From Streptomyces sp. NRRL S-37 (GTDB lineage: Bacteria > Actinomycetota > Actinomycetes > Streptomycetales > Streptomycetaceae), in contig NZ_JOIZ01000006.1 in NCBI RefSeq assembly GCF_000721605.1, forward strand, positions 186,001-250,000: 64,000 nt of DNA, written 5' to 3'. Position 1 is the first letter of the stretch. The number at the start of each line of letters is the position of its first letter. Positions 1 through 8,561 of this stretch are shown piece after piece. The translations under genes and the position numbers were made by a program. Under the pieces are notes generated by a model. The model saw nothing but the letters and a program-made list of their open reading frames with translations. It was not told the DNA's origin and did not search any database.

Positions 1-1086
1 TCCGACCGGCTGCCCGTCTTCCCCTGGGACAAGCTGGAGCCGTACAAGAAGACGGCCGCCGCGCACCCCGACGGCATCGTCGACCTCTCGGTCGGCACCC
101 CCGTCGACCCGGTGCCCGAGCCCGTCCAGAAGGCCCTGATCGCCGCGGCGGACTCACCGGGCTACCCCACGGTCTGGGGCACGCCGGAACTGCGCGACGC
201 GCTCACCCGCTGGACGGAGCGCCGGCTGGGCGCCCGCGGGGTCACCCACCACCACGTCCTGCCGGTCGTCGGCTCCAAGGAACTGGTCGCCTGGCTCCCC
301 ACCCAGCTCGGACTCGGCCCCGGCGACCAGGTCGCCTTCCCGCGCCTGGCCTACCCGACGTACGAGGTCGGCGCCCGCCTCGCCCGCGCGGACCACGTGG
401 CGTACGACGACCCCACCGAGCTGGACCCGGCGAACCTGAAGCTGCTCTGGCTGAACTCCCCGTCCAACCCGACGGGCCGGGTGCTGTCCAAGGAGGAGCT
501 GACGAGGATCGTCGCCTGGGCCCGCGAGCACGGCGTCCTCGTCCTCTCCGACGAGTGCTACATCGAGCTGGGCTGGGAGGCCGACCCGGTCTCGGTGCTG
601 CACCCCGACGTCAACGGCGGGTCGTACGACGGGATCGTCGCGGTCCACTCCCTGTCCAAGCGGTCCAACCTCGCCGGTTACCGCGCCGCGTTCCTGGCCG
701 GCGACCCGGCGGTCCTCGGTCCGCTGCTGCAGATCCGCAAGCACGGCGGGATGATGACCTCCGCGCCGACCCAGGCGGCCGTGGTCGCGGCCCTGGGCGA
801 CGACGAGCACGTCCGCGTCCAGCGGGAGCGCTACGCGGCCCGCCGCACCGCCCTGCGCGAGGCCCTGCTGGGGCACGGCTTCCGCATCGAGCACAGCGAG
901 GCCAGCCTCTACCTGTGGGCGACCCGCGACGAGTCCTGCTGGACCACGGTCGCCCACCTCGCCGACCGGGGCATCCTGGTCGCCCCCGGCGACTTCTACG
1001 GCCCCGCGGGCGAGAAGTTCGTCCGCGTGGCCCTCACCGCGACGGACGAACGCGTCCAGGCCGCGGTGACCCGCCTGACACCCTGA
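1..1086 (+). CDS. dapC: Succinyldiaminopimelate aminotransferase, 5' end cut by window edge
   Basis: PLP-dependent class I/II aminotransferase, expected to make N-succinyl-L,L-diaminopimelate from its keto form in the meso-diaminopimelate/lysine pathway in the cytoplasm. The frame is open from base 1, giving 361 visible residues; the first visible residues (SDRLPVFPWDKLEPYK) are typical of the extreme N-terminus of this family, so only a few residues are probably missing. The Schiff-base lysine lies in SLSKRSN (K220 of the visible part), and the substrate-binding motif NSPSNPTGR precedes it. A GTG at 112 is internal, not the start. The lysine-pathway gene dapE lies 1.8 kb downstream. Distinguishing DapC from other aminotransferases rests on similarity and context. 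Confidence 0.88.
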   Translation, partial: SDRLPVFPWDKLEPYKKTAAAHPDGIVDLSVGTPVDPVPEPVQKALIAAADSPGYPTVWGTPELRDALTRWTERRLGARGVTHHHVLPVVGSKELVAWLPTQLGLGPGDQVAFPRLAYPTYEVGARLARADHVAYDDPTELDPANLKLLWLNSPSNPTGRVLSKEELTRIVAWAREHGVLVLSDECYIELGWEADPVSVLHPDVNGGSYDGIVAVHSLSKRSNLAGYRAAFLAGDPAVLGPLLQIRKHGGMMTSAPTQAAVVAALGDDEHVRVQRERYAARRTALREALLGHGFRIEHSEASLYLWATRDESCWTTVAHLADRGILVAPGDFYGPAGEKFVRVALTATDERVQAAVTRLTP

Positions 1087-1149
1087 GCCGGCCGGCCTGA
1101 CTGCGGACCCGCCTGCCCCGGCCTGGCTGTGGGCAGTCGTTCCGCAGGG

Positions 1150-1206
1150 CGATGGGGGTACCTCCCATGCCTTTCGGGCAATGGGGGAGGGTGGGCACAG
1201 CCCACC
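1150..1206. repeat. Interspersed GC-rich palindromic element, probable bidirectional terminator
   Basis: Sits between two convergent genes. It has a strong hairpin (CCCATGCC and GGGCAATGGG flanking TTTC) followed by a second perfect hairpin GTGGGC-ACA-GCCCAC at 1191-1205. Elements of this type (GGGGGTACCTCCC followed by a GGGCA/TGGGGGAG arm) are recalled as common between Streptomyces genes. Terminator function is inferred. Confidence 0.5.
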
Positions 1207-1314
1207 AACGCCGGGCCACCGCCCGGCACACGTTCACCGCACCGACGTGAACGACGGGGCCTGGGAACACACCCCAGACCCCGTCGTCGTGACAGGCCGG
1301 CCGCAGGCCAGGCC

Positions 1315-1617
1315 TCAGCCGACCGGCAGCCCCTTCACGGGTGCACCCTTGGTGAGGGACCCGGCGGTCTTCTTCACGGTCTTGCCGGCCGCCGGCGCCA
1401 CCTTGTCGGCGCCACCCGTGGTCTTCGTGACGTCCCGCGTCACATCGTCCACGGTGTCGCCGGCGGCCCCGTCCACGGCGGTCAGCCCGCCGAGGTCCGG
1501 CGCGGCCGGCAGCGCCGGAGCCGCACTGGCGGAACCGGCCGCGCCGACCCCGGCGGCCGCTCCCGCAGCGACGAGCAGCGCGGCACGGGCGATCCGACGG
1601 GTCAGGGGGAGGGACAT
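1315..1617 (-). CDS. Small secreted protein of unknown function
   Basis: 100-residue protein with a classical signal peptide: MSLPLTRRIARAAL, then an Ala/Gly-rich hydrophobic core and a likely cleavage after SASA (about residue 33). The mature part is about 65 residues, rich in Ala, Asp, Thr and Val, with no recognised domain. The ATG at 1617 is chosen because GAAGGAG lies just upstream at good spacing; the frame continues further upstream but without signal-peptide logic. Homologues are sometimes labelled ATP-binding proteins in Streptomyces genomes, but no nucleotide-binding motif is visible here. Confidence 0.72.
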   Translation of the reverse strand: MSLPLTRRIARAALLVAAGAAAGVGAAGSASAAPALPAAPDLGGLTAVDGAAGDTVDDVTRDVTKTTGGADKVAPAAGKTVKKTAGSLTKGAPVKGLPVG

Positions 1618-1798
1618 GGTGCTCCTTCGACGGGAGAGAACGCTGACGCCGTGACTACCGTCCGACCGCCGGGAAGGTTGCGGCGGGGCAACGCAAAGAG
1701 TTGGCAATGCGTCGCATTATCGGCCGTACACGACGCCCGCATGACGCCTGCGGGTGACTCCCCGCACGCCTGCACGGTCGTCCTCCCGCGCGGACGCG

Positions 1799-2791
1799 CT
1801 ACGGCATCGTCGTGATGGTCACGACCCCCGCACCGCCCGTGGCCCCCGAGCCCTCCGTGTTCTTGCCGTCCACCGGCCGCCACCGGCTGTCGGTGTGCCC
1901 GGCCGTCCACTCCCGCCCCGCGTACGACACCCGCCTTATGCGCAGCTCGGAAGCGTTGGCCACGGCCCAGTGGGCCAACTGCCAGCCACGCGCCCCGGCA
2001 TCGGCGCCCTCCTCGACGGTGACCGGAAGCCGCACGGTCCCCCCGCCGGACTCCACCGGAGCGGCGCTCACCGAGGGCGAGGGTGAGGGGGAGGGCGAGG
2101 ACGCGGCCCCCACCTCCGCACCGGCCGGTTCCAGCGCGTCCCGCCCGAAGTCCCGCGCCAGCGCCGCCCGCACCGCGTCCGCGCCCGCCGCCCGCGTCGC
2201 CGCCGGCCGGCCCTCGCAGGTCAGCGTCGCCGCCGAGCGCCCGGTGAGGGCGGCGGCCAGCAGCGCGGCGTCCGGCTCGTGCTTGGCGTACGCCTGCGGA
2301 TAGCCGCTGCGCTGCACCCGCTGCGCGGCGACGGTGAGCGGCAGCCGGGTGTAGCCCGGCACCTCCTCCAGGTGCTCGTAGAACTTCCCCGCCGCGTACG
2401 TCGGGTCCATGATCTCCTCCGGCGTGCCCCAGCCCTGTGAGGGACGCTGCTGGAACAGGCCCAGCGAGTCACGGTCGCCGTGCTCGATGTTGCGCAGCGC
2501 CGACTCCTGCAGCGCGGTCGCCAGCGCGATCGTCACCGCCCGCTCGGGCAGCTCGCGCGCGGTGCCCACGGCGGTGATCGTCGCCGCGTTCACCGCCTGC
2601 TCGGGTGTGAACTCGTACATCGCCCCGTCGCCCTTGCCCGAGACGACCTTGCAGCCGGGAGCGCCCGCGCGGCCGGTGTCGTACTGGACCACGACGTATC
2701 CGGCGACCGCGGACAGGACCGCGAAGCCCGCACTCCAGCGGAGAAAACGGCCACGGCGTGTGCGCTTGGAAGGAAGTGACGGCTCTGACAC
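1799..2791 (-). CDS. Membrane-anchored protein with lysozyme-like fold (often annotated heavy metal transporter)
   Basis: 330 residues. A basic N-terminus ([11 protein letters not shown]) is followed by one transmembrane segment at about residues 16-35, so the rest should be extracytoplasmic. Residues about 75-150 resemble a lysozyme/transglycosylase-like domain: a helix ending in ATALQES, then [19 protein letters not shown] and a segment ending in [10 protein letters not shown] Ser/Pro-rich linker at about 225-245 leads to a C-terminal part containing [12 protein letters not shown]. The start is the GTG at 2791; a -10-like TACCTT ends 6 nt upstream, suggesting a leaderless transcript. Divergent from dapE. 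The heavy-metal label used for relatives is not supported by any visible metal motif; a role in cell-wall handling is inference. Confidence 0.68.
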   Translation of the reverse strand: MSEPSLPSKRTRRGRFLRWSAGFAVLSAVAGYVVVQYDTGRAGAPGCKVVSGKGDGAMYEFTPEQAVNAATITAVGTARELPERAVTIALATALQESALRNIEHGDRDSLGLFQQRPSQGWGTPEEIMDPTYAAGKFYEHLEEVPGYTRLPLTVAAQRVQRSGYPQAYAKHEPDAALLAAALTGRSAATLTCEGRPAATRAAGADAVRAALARDFGRDALEPAGAEVGAASSPSPSPSPSVSAAPVESGGGTVRLPVTVEEGADAGARGWQLAHWAVANASELRIRRVSYAGREWTAGHTDSRWRPVDGKNTEGSGATGGAGVVTITTMP

Positions 2792-2875
2792 GCGTACAAG
2801 GTACTGGAGAGTACGGTTCCTCGTGCGCCAGGTGCGGACAGTGGCCGGGACGCCCGGCGCGCTAGGGTCGACGGC
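2792..2875. promoter_or_regulatory. Divergent leaderless promoter region
   Basis: On the + strand TAGGGT (2863-2868) is followed after 7 nt by the dapE ATG at 2876. On the - strand TACCTT (2803-2798) is followed after 6 nt by the GTG at 2791. Neither gene has a Shine-Dalgarno sequence. Both geometries match Streptomyces leaderless promoters, with transcription starting at or next to the start codon. No convincing -35 boxes were found. Confidence 0.5.
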
Positions 2876-3955
2876 ATGGCCGACACCCCGCTTGACCTCA
2901 CGCTGGACGCCGCGCGCCTGACCGCGCGGCTCGTCGACTTCCCCTCCGTCAGCGGCACCGAGAAGCCGCTCGCGGACGCGATCGAGGACGCGCTGCGCGC
3001 CCTGCCGCACCTCACCGTCGACCGTTACGGCAACAACGTGGTGGCCCGGACGCGGCTGGGGCGCCCGGAGCGGGTGATCCTCGCCGGCCACATCGACACG
3101 GTCCCGATCGCGGACAACGTCCCCTCCCGGCTCGACGGCGACGGCGTGCTGTGGGGCTGCGGCACCTGCGACATGAAGTCCGGCGTGGCCGTCCAGCTGC
3201 GCATCGCGGCCACGGTCCCCACGCCCAACCGCGACCTGACCTTCGTCTTCTACGACAACGAGGAGGTCGCCGCCGACCTCAACGGCCTGAAGCACATGGC
3301 CGAGGCGCACCCCGACTGGCTGGAGGGCGACTTCGCGGTGCTCCTCGAACCCTCCGACGGACAGGTGGAGGGCGGCTGCCAGGGCACCCTGCGGGTACTG
3401 CTGAGGACCACCGGCGAACGCGCCCACTCCGCGCGGAGCTGGATGGGCTCCAACGCGATCCACGCCGCCGCCCCGATCCTCGCCCGCCTGGCCGCCTACG
3501 AACCCCGCTACCCGGTGATCGACGGACTGGAGTACCGCGAGGGCCTGAACGCGGTCGGCATCTCCGGGGGAGTGGCCGGCAACGTCATCCCCGACGAGTG
3601 CGTCGTCACCGTGAACTTCCGCTACGCCCCCGACCGCAGCGAGGAGGAGGCCCTCGCCCATGTCCGCGAGGTCTTCGCGGACTGCGGGGTGACGGACTTC
3701 GTCGTCGACGACCACAGCGGCGCGGCACTGCCCGGCCTGTCCCACCCGGCCGCGGCCGCCTTCATCGAGGCGGTGGGGGGCACCCCGCAGCCCAAGTACG
3801 GCTGGACGGACGTCTCCCGCTTCTCGGCACTGGGCATCCCGGCGGTCAACTACGGTCCCGGCAACCCCCACCTGGCGCACAAGCGGGACGAGCGCGTGGA
3901 CACCGCGAAGATCCTCGCGGGGGAGGAGCGGCTGCGGTCCTGGCTGACGGCGTGA
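2876..3955 (+). CDS. dapE: Succinyl-diaminopimelate desuccinylase
   Basis: Zinc-dependent M20-family amidohydrolase of 359 residues, the usual DapE length. It removes succinate from N-succinyl-L,L-diaminopimelate for lysine and peptidoglycan synthesis. Metal-binding motifs are in order: AGHIDTVP (about residues 66-73), CGTCDMKSG, then the catalytic EE pair in [12 protein letters not shown] and a C-terminal [10 protein letters not shown] histidine motif. The ATG at 2876 is 7 nt after a -10-like TAGGGT with no ribosome-binding site, so translation is probably leaderless. Followed by a LOG-family gene on the same strand about 110 nt away, the same neighbourhood as Rv1202-Rv1205 in M. tuberculosis. 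Confidence 0.92.
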   Translation: MADTPLDLTLDAARLTARLVDFPSVSGTEKPLADAIEDALRALPHLTVDRYGNNVVARTRLGRPERVILAGHIDTVPIADNVPSRLDGDGVLWGCGTCDMKSGVAVQLRIAATVPTPNRDLTFVFYDNEEVAADLNGLKHMAEAHPDWLEGDFAVLLEPSDGQVEGGCQGTLRVLLRTTGERAHSARSWMGSNAIHAAAPILARLAAYEPRYPVIDGLEYREGLNAVGISGGVAGNVIPDECVVTVNFRYAPDRSEEEALAHVREVFADCGVTDFVVDDHSGAALPGLSHPAAAAFIEAVGGTPQPKYGWTDVSRFSALGIPAVNYGPGNPHLAHKRDERVDTAKILAGEERLRSWLTA

Positions 3956-4064
3956 CGCGGACCGGGTTTGCGCCGCTGTGTTCCGGACATGCTCAGGTCC
4001 CTCGTACGTAACCCCTGTGGATCTACGCTGAGGCGGAACGACCGGCACGACGGAGGGAGCGCAC

Positions 4065-4823
4065 ATGGCTACCGGCAACCCCGAGGGGAAGCAGCAGCCG
4101 CCGGAGGAGAAGCGCCTGGGGCCGGTCCTCCGCCGGCGGGACCAGGTGCAGGCGAGCACCACCGACCAGCGGCTGCTGGACGAGCGGGCGCCCACGGACT
4201 GGGTCCACACCGACCCCTGGCGGGTGCTGCGCATCCAGTCGGAGTTCATCGAGGGCTTCGGCACGCTCGCCGAACTCCCGCCCGCCATCAGCGTCTTCGG
4301 CTCGGCGCGCACACCGGTGGACTCGGCGGAGTACGAGGCGGGCGTCCGGCTGGGCCGGGGCCTGGTCGACGCGGGCTTCGCGGTGATCACCGGCGGCGGT
4401 CCGGGGGCCATGGAGGCCGCCAACAAGGGCGCGTGCGACGCGAAGGGCGTCTCGGTCGGCCTGGGCATCGAACTGCCCTTCGAACAGGGGCTCAACCCCT
4501 ACGTCGACATCGGCCTGAACTTCCGGTACTTCTTCGTCCGCAAGATGATGTTCGTCAAGTACGCCCAGGGCTTCGTGGTCCTGCCCGGCGGCCTGGGCAC
4601 CCTGGACGAACTCTTCGAGGCCCTGACCCTGGTCCAGACCCAGAAGGTCACCCGCTTCCCCATCGTCCTGTTCGGCACCGACTACTGGGGCGGCCTGGTC
4701 GACTGGCTCCGCCACACGGTCATCGCCCAGGGCAAGGCGGCGGAGAAGGACCTGCTGCTGTTCCACGTCACGGACGACGTGGACGAGGCGGTGGCCCTGG
4801 TCTCGAAGGAGGCGGGCCGCTAG
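4065..4823 (+). CDS. LOG-family protein (nucleoside 5'-monophosphate phosphoribohydrolase type)
   Basis: 252 residues with a Rossmann-like LOG/TIGR00730 domain. The diagnostic motif PGGLGTLDELFE is present (about residues 173-184), preceded by GGGPGAMEAANKGA and an RKMMF segment. Family members release the base from cytokinin riboside 5'-monophosphates or related nucleotides; the substrate here is not known. The ATG at 4065 follows GGAGGGAGCGCAC, a good ribosome-binding site. The N-terminal 60 residues are charged and variable, as in actinobacterial relatives. Corresponds in position to Rv1205. Confidence 0.85.
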   Translation: MATGNPEGKQQPPEEKRLGPVLRRRDQVQASTTDQRLLDERAPTDWVHTDPWRVLRIQSEFIEGFGTLAELPPAISVFGSARTPVDSAEYEAGVRLGRGLVDAGFAVITGGGPGAMEAANKGACDAKGVSVGLGIELPFEQGLNPYVDIGLNFRYFFVRKMMFVKYAQGFVVLPGGLGTLDELFEALTLVQTQKVTRFPIVLFGTDYWGGLVDWLRHTVIAQGKAAEKDLLLFHVTDDVDEAVALVSKEAGR

Positions 4824-4880
4824 AGGTCTTTCAAAGGGCGCCTTTTCAACGCACCGAGCCGGGCGGCGGGTGGGCAAAGG

Positions 4881-4943
4881 CCGGGGGGCCGGGGGCGGAG
4901 CCCCCGGAGGACGGGAAGGGAAGGGGCGGCGGGGGCGAAAAAA
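4881..4943. repeat. Interspersed Streptomyces repeat (hairpin plus G/A-rich tail), copy 1
   Basis: A perfect GC stem (GGGGGC-GGA-GCCCCC) is followed by GACGGGAAGGGAAGGGGCGG and a short A-run. The same composite occurs at 31747-31801. It lies between convergent LOG and folP2 genes and ends 4 nt from the folP2 stop, so it may serve as a terminator. Confidence 0.6.
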
Positions 4944-4946
4944 TCC

Positions 4947-5807
4947 CTACGCCAGCCCCCTCCGAGCAACAGCCGGCTCCCGCTCCCCGGCGATCGCCGA
5001 CACCATGTCCAGCACCTGCCGGGTCTCGGCGACCTCGTGCACCCGGTACACCCGCGCCCCCAGCCACGCCGACACCGCCGTCGTCGCCAGCGTCCCCACC
5101 ACCCGCTCCTTCACCGGCCGGTCCAGCGTCTCCCCCACGAAGTCCTTGTTGGACAGGGAGACGAGCACCGGCCACCCGGTGGAGACCATCTCCCCCAGCC
5201 GCCGGGTCGCCTCGAGACTGTGCCGCGTGTTCTTCCCGAAGTCGTGCCCCGGATCGATCATCACCGACTCCCGGGGCACCCCCAGCGACACCGCCCGCTC
5301 CGCCAGCCCCACGGTCACGTCGAGGATGTCGGCCATGACGTCGTCGTACGTCACCCGGTGCGGCCGGGTCCGCGGCTGCGCACCGCCCGCGTGGGTGCAC
5401 ACCAGCCCCGCCCCGTACCGCGCGGCGACCTCCGCGAGCCGCGGATCGACCCCGCCCCACGCGTCGTTCAGCACGTCCGCGCCCGCCTCGCACACGGCCT
5501 CGCCGACCTCGTGCCGCCAGGTGTCCACGCTGATCACGACGTCCGGGAAGCGCCGCCGCACCTCGGCGACGAAGCCGACCGTCCGCCGCACCTCCTCCTC
5601 GGCCGTGACCTCCTCGCCCGGCCCGGCCTTCACCCCGCCGATGTCGATGATCGCGGCGCCCTCCGCCACCGCCTGCTCCACCCGCGTCAGCGCCGGCTCG
5701 TCGTGGAACGTGGCGCCCTGGTCGTAGAAGGAGTCCGGGGTCCGGTTCACGATCGCCATGACGACCCGCTCGTGCGGTGCGAATTCCCGCCTGCCCAGCC
5801 TGAGCAT
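4947..5807 (-). CDS. folP2: FolP2-type dihydropteroate synthase homologue
   Basis: 286-residue pterin-binding TIM-barrel protein. Visible DHPS landmarks: NRTPDSFYDQG near residue 23 (canonical NVTPDSFSDGG), DIGG in loop 2, SVDTWR, DPGHDFGKN and the LVSLSNKDF region. Loop 2 reads DIGGVKAGPG instead of the canonical DIGGESTRPG, so the arginine that contacts p-aminobenzoate in true DHPS is missing. The M. tuberculosis paralogue FolP2 (Rv1207), in the same gene neighbourhood, is known not to act as a normal DHPS. A folate role here is therefore doubtful. No strong start choice other than ATG 5807 was seen. Confidence 0.85.
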   Translation of the reverse strand: MLRLGRREFAPHERVVMAIVNRTPDSFYDQGATFHDEPALTRVEQAVAEGAAIIDIGGVKAGPGEEVTAEEEVRRTVGFVAEVRRRFPDVVISVDTWRHEVGEAVCEAGADVLNDAWGGVDPRLAEVAARYGAGLVCTHAGGAQPRTRPHRVTYDDVMADILDVTVGLAERAVSLGVPRESVMIDPGHDFGKNTRHSLEATRRLGEMVSTGWPVLVSLSNKDFVGETLDRPVKERVVGTLATTAVSAWLGARVYRVHEVAETRQVLDMVSAIAGEREPAVARRGLA

Positions 5808-6052
5808 CCCCTGTGACCTCTTCCTCTTCCTCGTGCGATCCCGTCCTCGCGCCGCCTCACGAACACCTGGCGGCCCGAGGGCCTGTCCTCCGGATCACCC
5901 CGGCCCGCTCACCGGTGTGTGCGAGGCTCTGTACCCCGGAGTCGGGTTGATCCGAAGGTCAGGCCCCGACTGTCAGACTCGCATGGCACGATCGGAGCCA
6001 CACATCCGACTCCGAATCGCATCCGACTCATCCGACCGTGGGGGCCCCGGCG

Positions 6053-6415
6053 ATGGTTATGTTCCTGTTCCTGGTCGTCGCGCTCGCCGTCGTGGTCGCC
6101 GCGGTGACCCTCGCCGTGGTGGGCGGCGGCGACAGCGCCCCGCTGCCCGAGGCGGCCCCCGAGCGCCTGCGGGACACCCTGCCGCCCGACCGGCCGGTCA
6201 GCCGCGCGGACGTGGACGGCCTGCGCTTCCCGCTCGCCGCCCGCGGCTACCGCATGGCCGACGTGGACGACGCCCTCGGCCGCCTCGGCGCGGAGCTCGC
6301 CGAGCGCGACGACCGGATCGCCGGCCTGGAGTCCGCGCTGGCCGGCGCCCGCGCCGCCGCGGCCCGCGTCTCCATGGACAAGCCGGCCCCGCACCACGAG
6401 GACGAGCAGCCGTGA
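6053..6415 (+). CDS. DivIVA-domain membrane protein
   Basis: 120 residues from the ATG at 6053 (a GTG at 6038 is also in frame). An N-terminal membrane helix (MVMFLFLVVALAVVVAAV) is followed by a DivIVA-type motif, LRFPLAARGYRMADVDDALGRLGAEL at about residues 58-83, and a short coiled coil. DivIVA domains recognise curved membranes at poles and septa; here one membrane span plus the motif suggests a small polar or septal accessory protein. The stop overlaps the tagA start (GTGA), so the two are translationally coupled. Confidence 0.78.
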   Translation: MVMFLFLVVALAVVVAAVTLAVVGGGDSAPLPEAAPERLRDTLPPDRPVSRADVDGLRFPLAARGYRMADVDDALGRLGAELAERDDRIAGLESALAGARAAAARVSMDKPAPHHEDEQP

Positions 6416-7029
6416 GCGACGAAGCGGTCGTGAGCGGCGAGGCAGCCGCTCCCGTGGGCCCGGACGGCCTCCCGCGCTGCCCCTGGGCACTGTCCACCGC
6501 GGACTACGTGACGTACCACGACGAGGAGTGGGGCCGCCCGGTCCACGGCGACGACGCCCTCTTCGAGCGCCTCAGCCTGGAGGCGTTCCAGTCGGGCCTG
6601 TCCTGGATCACCATCCTGCGGCGCCGCCCCGGGTTCCGCGCCGCCTTCGCCGGCTTCAGGATCGCGAAGGTCGCGGAGTTCACCGACACCGACCGCGAGC
6701 GCCTGCTGGCCGACACGGGCATCATCCGCAACCGCGCCAAGATCGACGCGACGCTCGCCAACGCGCGCGAGCTGGCCGGATGGGCGCCCGGCGACCTGGA
6801 CGCCCTGATCTGGTCCCACGCCCCCGACCCGGCCGGCCGTCCGGCACCGAAGACCCTCGCCGACGTCCCCGCGGTGACCCCGGAGTCGACGGCCCTGTCC
6901 AAGGCCCTGAAGAAACGGGGCCTGCGCTTCGTCGGCCCGACCACGGCGTACGCCCTGATGCAGGCCTGCGGTCTGGTCAACGACCACCTGGAGACGTGCG
7001 TGGCAAGAAAAAGCCCGTCCGGCGATTGA
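6412..7029 (+). CDS. tagA: DNA-3-methyladenine glycosylase I
   Basis: 205-residue Tag-family base-excision enzyme that removes 3-methyladenine from alkylated DNA. Recognisable features: CPWALSTADYVTYHDEEWG at about 22-40, FERLSLEAFQSGLSW, the ILRRRPGFR segment and FVGPTTAYALMQACGLVNDHL near the C-terminus; the zinc-site Cys/His residues (C22, HDEEW, NDHLETC) are present. The GTG at 6412 overlaps the upstream stop. The last residues after HLETCVAR (KSPSGD) and the stop codon are supplied by an interspersed repeat, so the native C-terminus has probably been replaced. Equivalent of Rv1210. Confidence 0.9.
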   Translation: MSDEAVVSGEAAAPVGPDGLPRCPWALSTADYVTYHDEEWGRPVHGDDALFERLSLEAFQSGLSWITILRRRPGFRAAFAGFRIAKVAEFTDTDRERLLADTGIIRNRAKIDATLANARELAGWAPGDLDALIWSHAPDPAGRPAPKTLADVPAVTPESTALSKALKKRGLRFVGPTTAYALMQACGLVNDHLETCVARKSPSGD

Positions 7030-7077
7030 GGACGAGGCCCTTCGGGCCGACACGGGGGTCCGGGGGCGGAGCCCCTG
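7006..7077. repeat. Interspersed repeat fused to the 3' end of tagA
   Basis: Begins inside the tagA coding sequence with AAAAAGCCCGTCCGGCGATTG, continues through GGCCC-TTC-GGGCC and ends with GGGGGCGGAGCCCC, sharing the last block with the copy at 4881. This sequence type is recalled as widely repeated in Streptomyces genomes. It supplies the TGA stop of tagA. Confidence 0.6.
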
Positions 7078-7108
7078 GTAAAGGCCCGCCCCCTATAGGG
7101 GCGAGGGC

Positions 7109-7912
7109 TCACCGCCCCGAATACGTCGGCTTCTCCTTGTTCACGAACGCCCGCACCGCGATCGCGTGGTCCTCCGAGGAGCCCGCCCGGGTCTGGAGCT
7201 CGTCCTCCTTCTCCAGGGCCTCCTCCAACGAGTGGCTCAGCCCGTACGCCACGGACTCCTTCAGCGCCGCGTACGCCACCGTCGGCCCCTCGGCCAGCGC
7301 CCGTGCCACGTTCTCCGCCTCCGCGCGCAGCTCCGCCGCGGGGACCAGCCGGTTGGCGATGCCCAGCTCGTACGCCTCCTGCGCGGAGACGTTGCGCGGG
7401 AAGAGCAGCAGGTCGGTGGCGCGCCCGGGGCCGATCACACGCGGCAGCGTCCAGGAGATCCCGGAGTCCGCGGTCAACGCGACCCCGGCGAACGAGGTGT
7501 TGAACGCCGCCGTGTCCGCGACGATCCGGTAGTCCGCGGCCAGCGCGAAGCCGAAGCCGGCGCCCGCCGCGACCCCGTTCACCGCCGCGACCACCGGCTT
7601 CGCGGCCCCGGCGATCGCCTTCACGATCGGGTTGTAGTGCTCGCGCACCGTGCTCATCGTCTGCCCCGAACCGGTCTCCCGGTCCTCGGTCAGCAGCCCG
7701 ATGTGTTCCTTGAGGTCCTGCCCGACGCAGAACGCCCGGTCCCCGGCCGCGGTCAGCAGCACGGCGCGTACGGCGTCGTCGTCCGCGGCGGACCGGACCG
7801 CGTCCCGGAGGGCGACCTTCGCCGCGACGTTCAGCGCGTTCATCGCCTCCGGGCGGTTGAGCGTGATCGTCGCGAGTCCGTCGCTCACCTCGTAGAGCAC
7901 GGTGTCGGCCAT
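7109..7912 (-). CDS. Enoyl-CoA hydratase/isomerase family protein
   Basis: 267-residue crotonase-fold protein, expected to hydrate or isomerise acyl-CoA thioesters. Features: MADTVLYEVSDGLATITLNRPEAMNA start, the oxyanion-hole segment AFCVGQDLKEH (about 60-70), and AVNGVAAGAGFGFALAADYRI (about 105-125). The second catalytic position is in FAGVALTADSGISWTLPR, where an aspartate replaces the glutamate of classical hydratases, as in PaaG-type isomerases. ATG 7912 is the natural start, preceded by GGAGGGATACGCC. The next gene, DUF3117, is divergent across a 380-nt gap. The substrate cannot be told from sequence. Confidence 0.85.
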   Translation of the reverse strand: MADTVLYEVSDGLATITLNRPEAMNALNVAAKVALRDAVRSAADDDAVRAVLLTAAGDRAFCVGQDLKEHIGLLTEDRETGSGQTMSTVREHYNPIVKAIAGAAKPVVAAVNGVAAGAGFGFALAADYRIVADTAAFNTSFAGVALTADSGISWTLPRVIGPGRATDLLLFPRNVSAQEAYELGIANRLVPAAELRAEAENVARALAEGPTVAYAALKESVAYGLSHSLEEALEKEDELQTRAGSSEDHAIAVRAFVNKEKPTYSGR

Positions 7913-8291
7913 GGCGTATCCCTCCGTGTGGCGGCTCGGGGCCTACCGGCCGGTAGGCGCCGTCTGCAGGACAGCATGACGGAGATCACCGGCCGTGGCG
8001 GGTGGCCGACGTGTGACCTGCGTCAAACAATCCCTGTCCGTTTCCGATCGGCGGATGTGTGCGCGGTGGCGCAGTATCGCAGTCACATCGCCGAATTGAG
8101 TGGTTTTGCTCGCGTGCGTTGCCCAAGCGATGCCGACCGATGTTGGTCATCGGGTCCCGCCATGCGGGATAATGACCTGGAAGCAATGTGTTCGATGCCG
8201 GTGGCGTGTGTCCTGCTTCAAGGACCGCAGGTGCCCTTCAGTGGGCCGTCGGCTCAGACGGTTTAGCCGGGTTTCAGGAAGGGGAACGAGC
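7913..8291. promoter_or_regulatory. Intergenic region with possible promoter for the DUF3117 gene
   Basis: No gene is seen in these 379 bases. A candidate promoter on the + strand is TTGGTC (8143-8148), a 19-nt spacer and GATAAT (8168-8173), which would give a leader of about 110 nt. The spacer is longer than ideal. A CCGGCCGGTAGG palindrome lies at about 7945, just upstream of the enoyl-CoA hydratase. Confidence 0.35.
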
Positions 8292-8459
8292 ATGGCGGCC
8301 ATGAAGCCGCGGACGGGTGATGGCCCGCTCGAGGTGACCAAGGAGGGGCGGGGCATCGTCATGCGCGTTCCGCTCGAAGGCGGCGGTCGGCTCGTCGTCG
8401 AGCTGACCCCGGACGAGGCCGACGCGCTCGGCGACGCCCTCAAGAAGGTCGTCGGCTGA
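8292..8459 (+). CDS. DUF3117 family small conserved protein
   Basis: 55-residue protein starting MAAMKPRTGDGPLEVTKEGR and ending ALGDALKKVVG. The ATG at 8292 is preceded by AGGAAGGGGAACGAGC, a clear ribosome-binding site. DUF3117 proteins are near-universal in actinobacteria (Rv1211 in the same neighbourhood of M. tuberculosis) and have no established function. The sequence predicts a small beta-rich fold with an acidic C-terminal helix (TPDEADALGDAL). Followed by a strong terminator. Confidence 0.88.
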   Translation: MAAMKPRTGDGPLEVTKEGRGIVMRVPLEGGGRLVVELTPDEADALGDALKKVVG

Positions 8460-8483
8460 CGCGCAAGCGACCATACCCTTTCG

Positions 8484-8517
8484 GCCGCCCCGGCACCGCA
8501 CGCGGTGCCGGGGCGGC
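8484..8517. terminator. Bidirectional intrinsic terminator
   Basis: Perfect 15-bp stem GCCGCCCCGGCACCG / CGGTGCCGGGGCGGC with a 4-nt loop, followed by CTGTTTCG on the + strand. Lies between the convergent DUF3117 and O-methyltransferase genes. Confidence 0.8.
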
Positions 8518-8561
8518 TGTTTCGCGTACGGGCGGAAGGGCGCGCGGACCGGGTCCGCCGG

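Noticed and set aside
1799..2791. Heavy-metal transporter label for this gene
   Set aside because: One membrane span and a lysozyme-like domain, with no metal-binding or transport motif.
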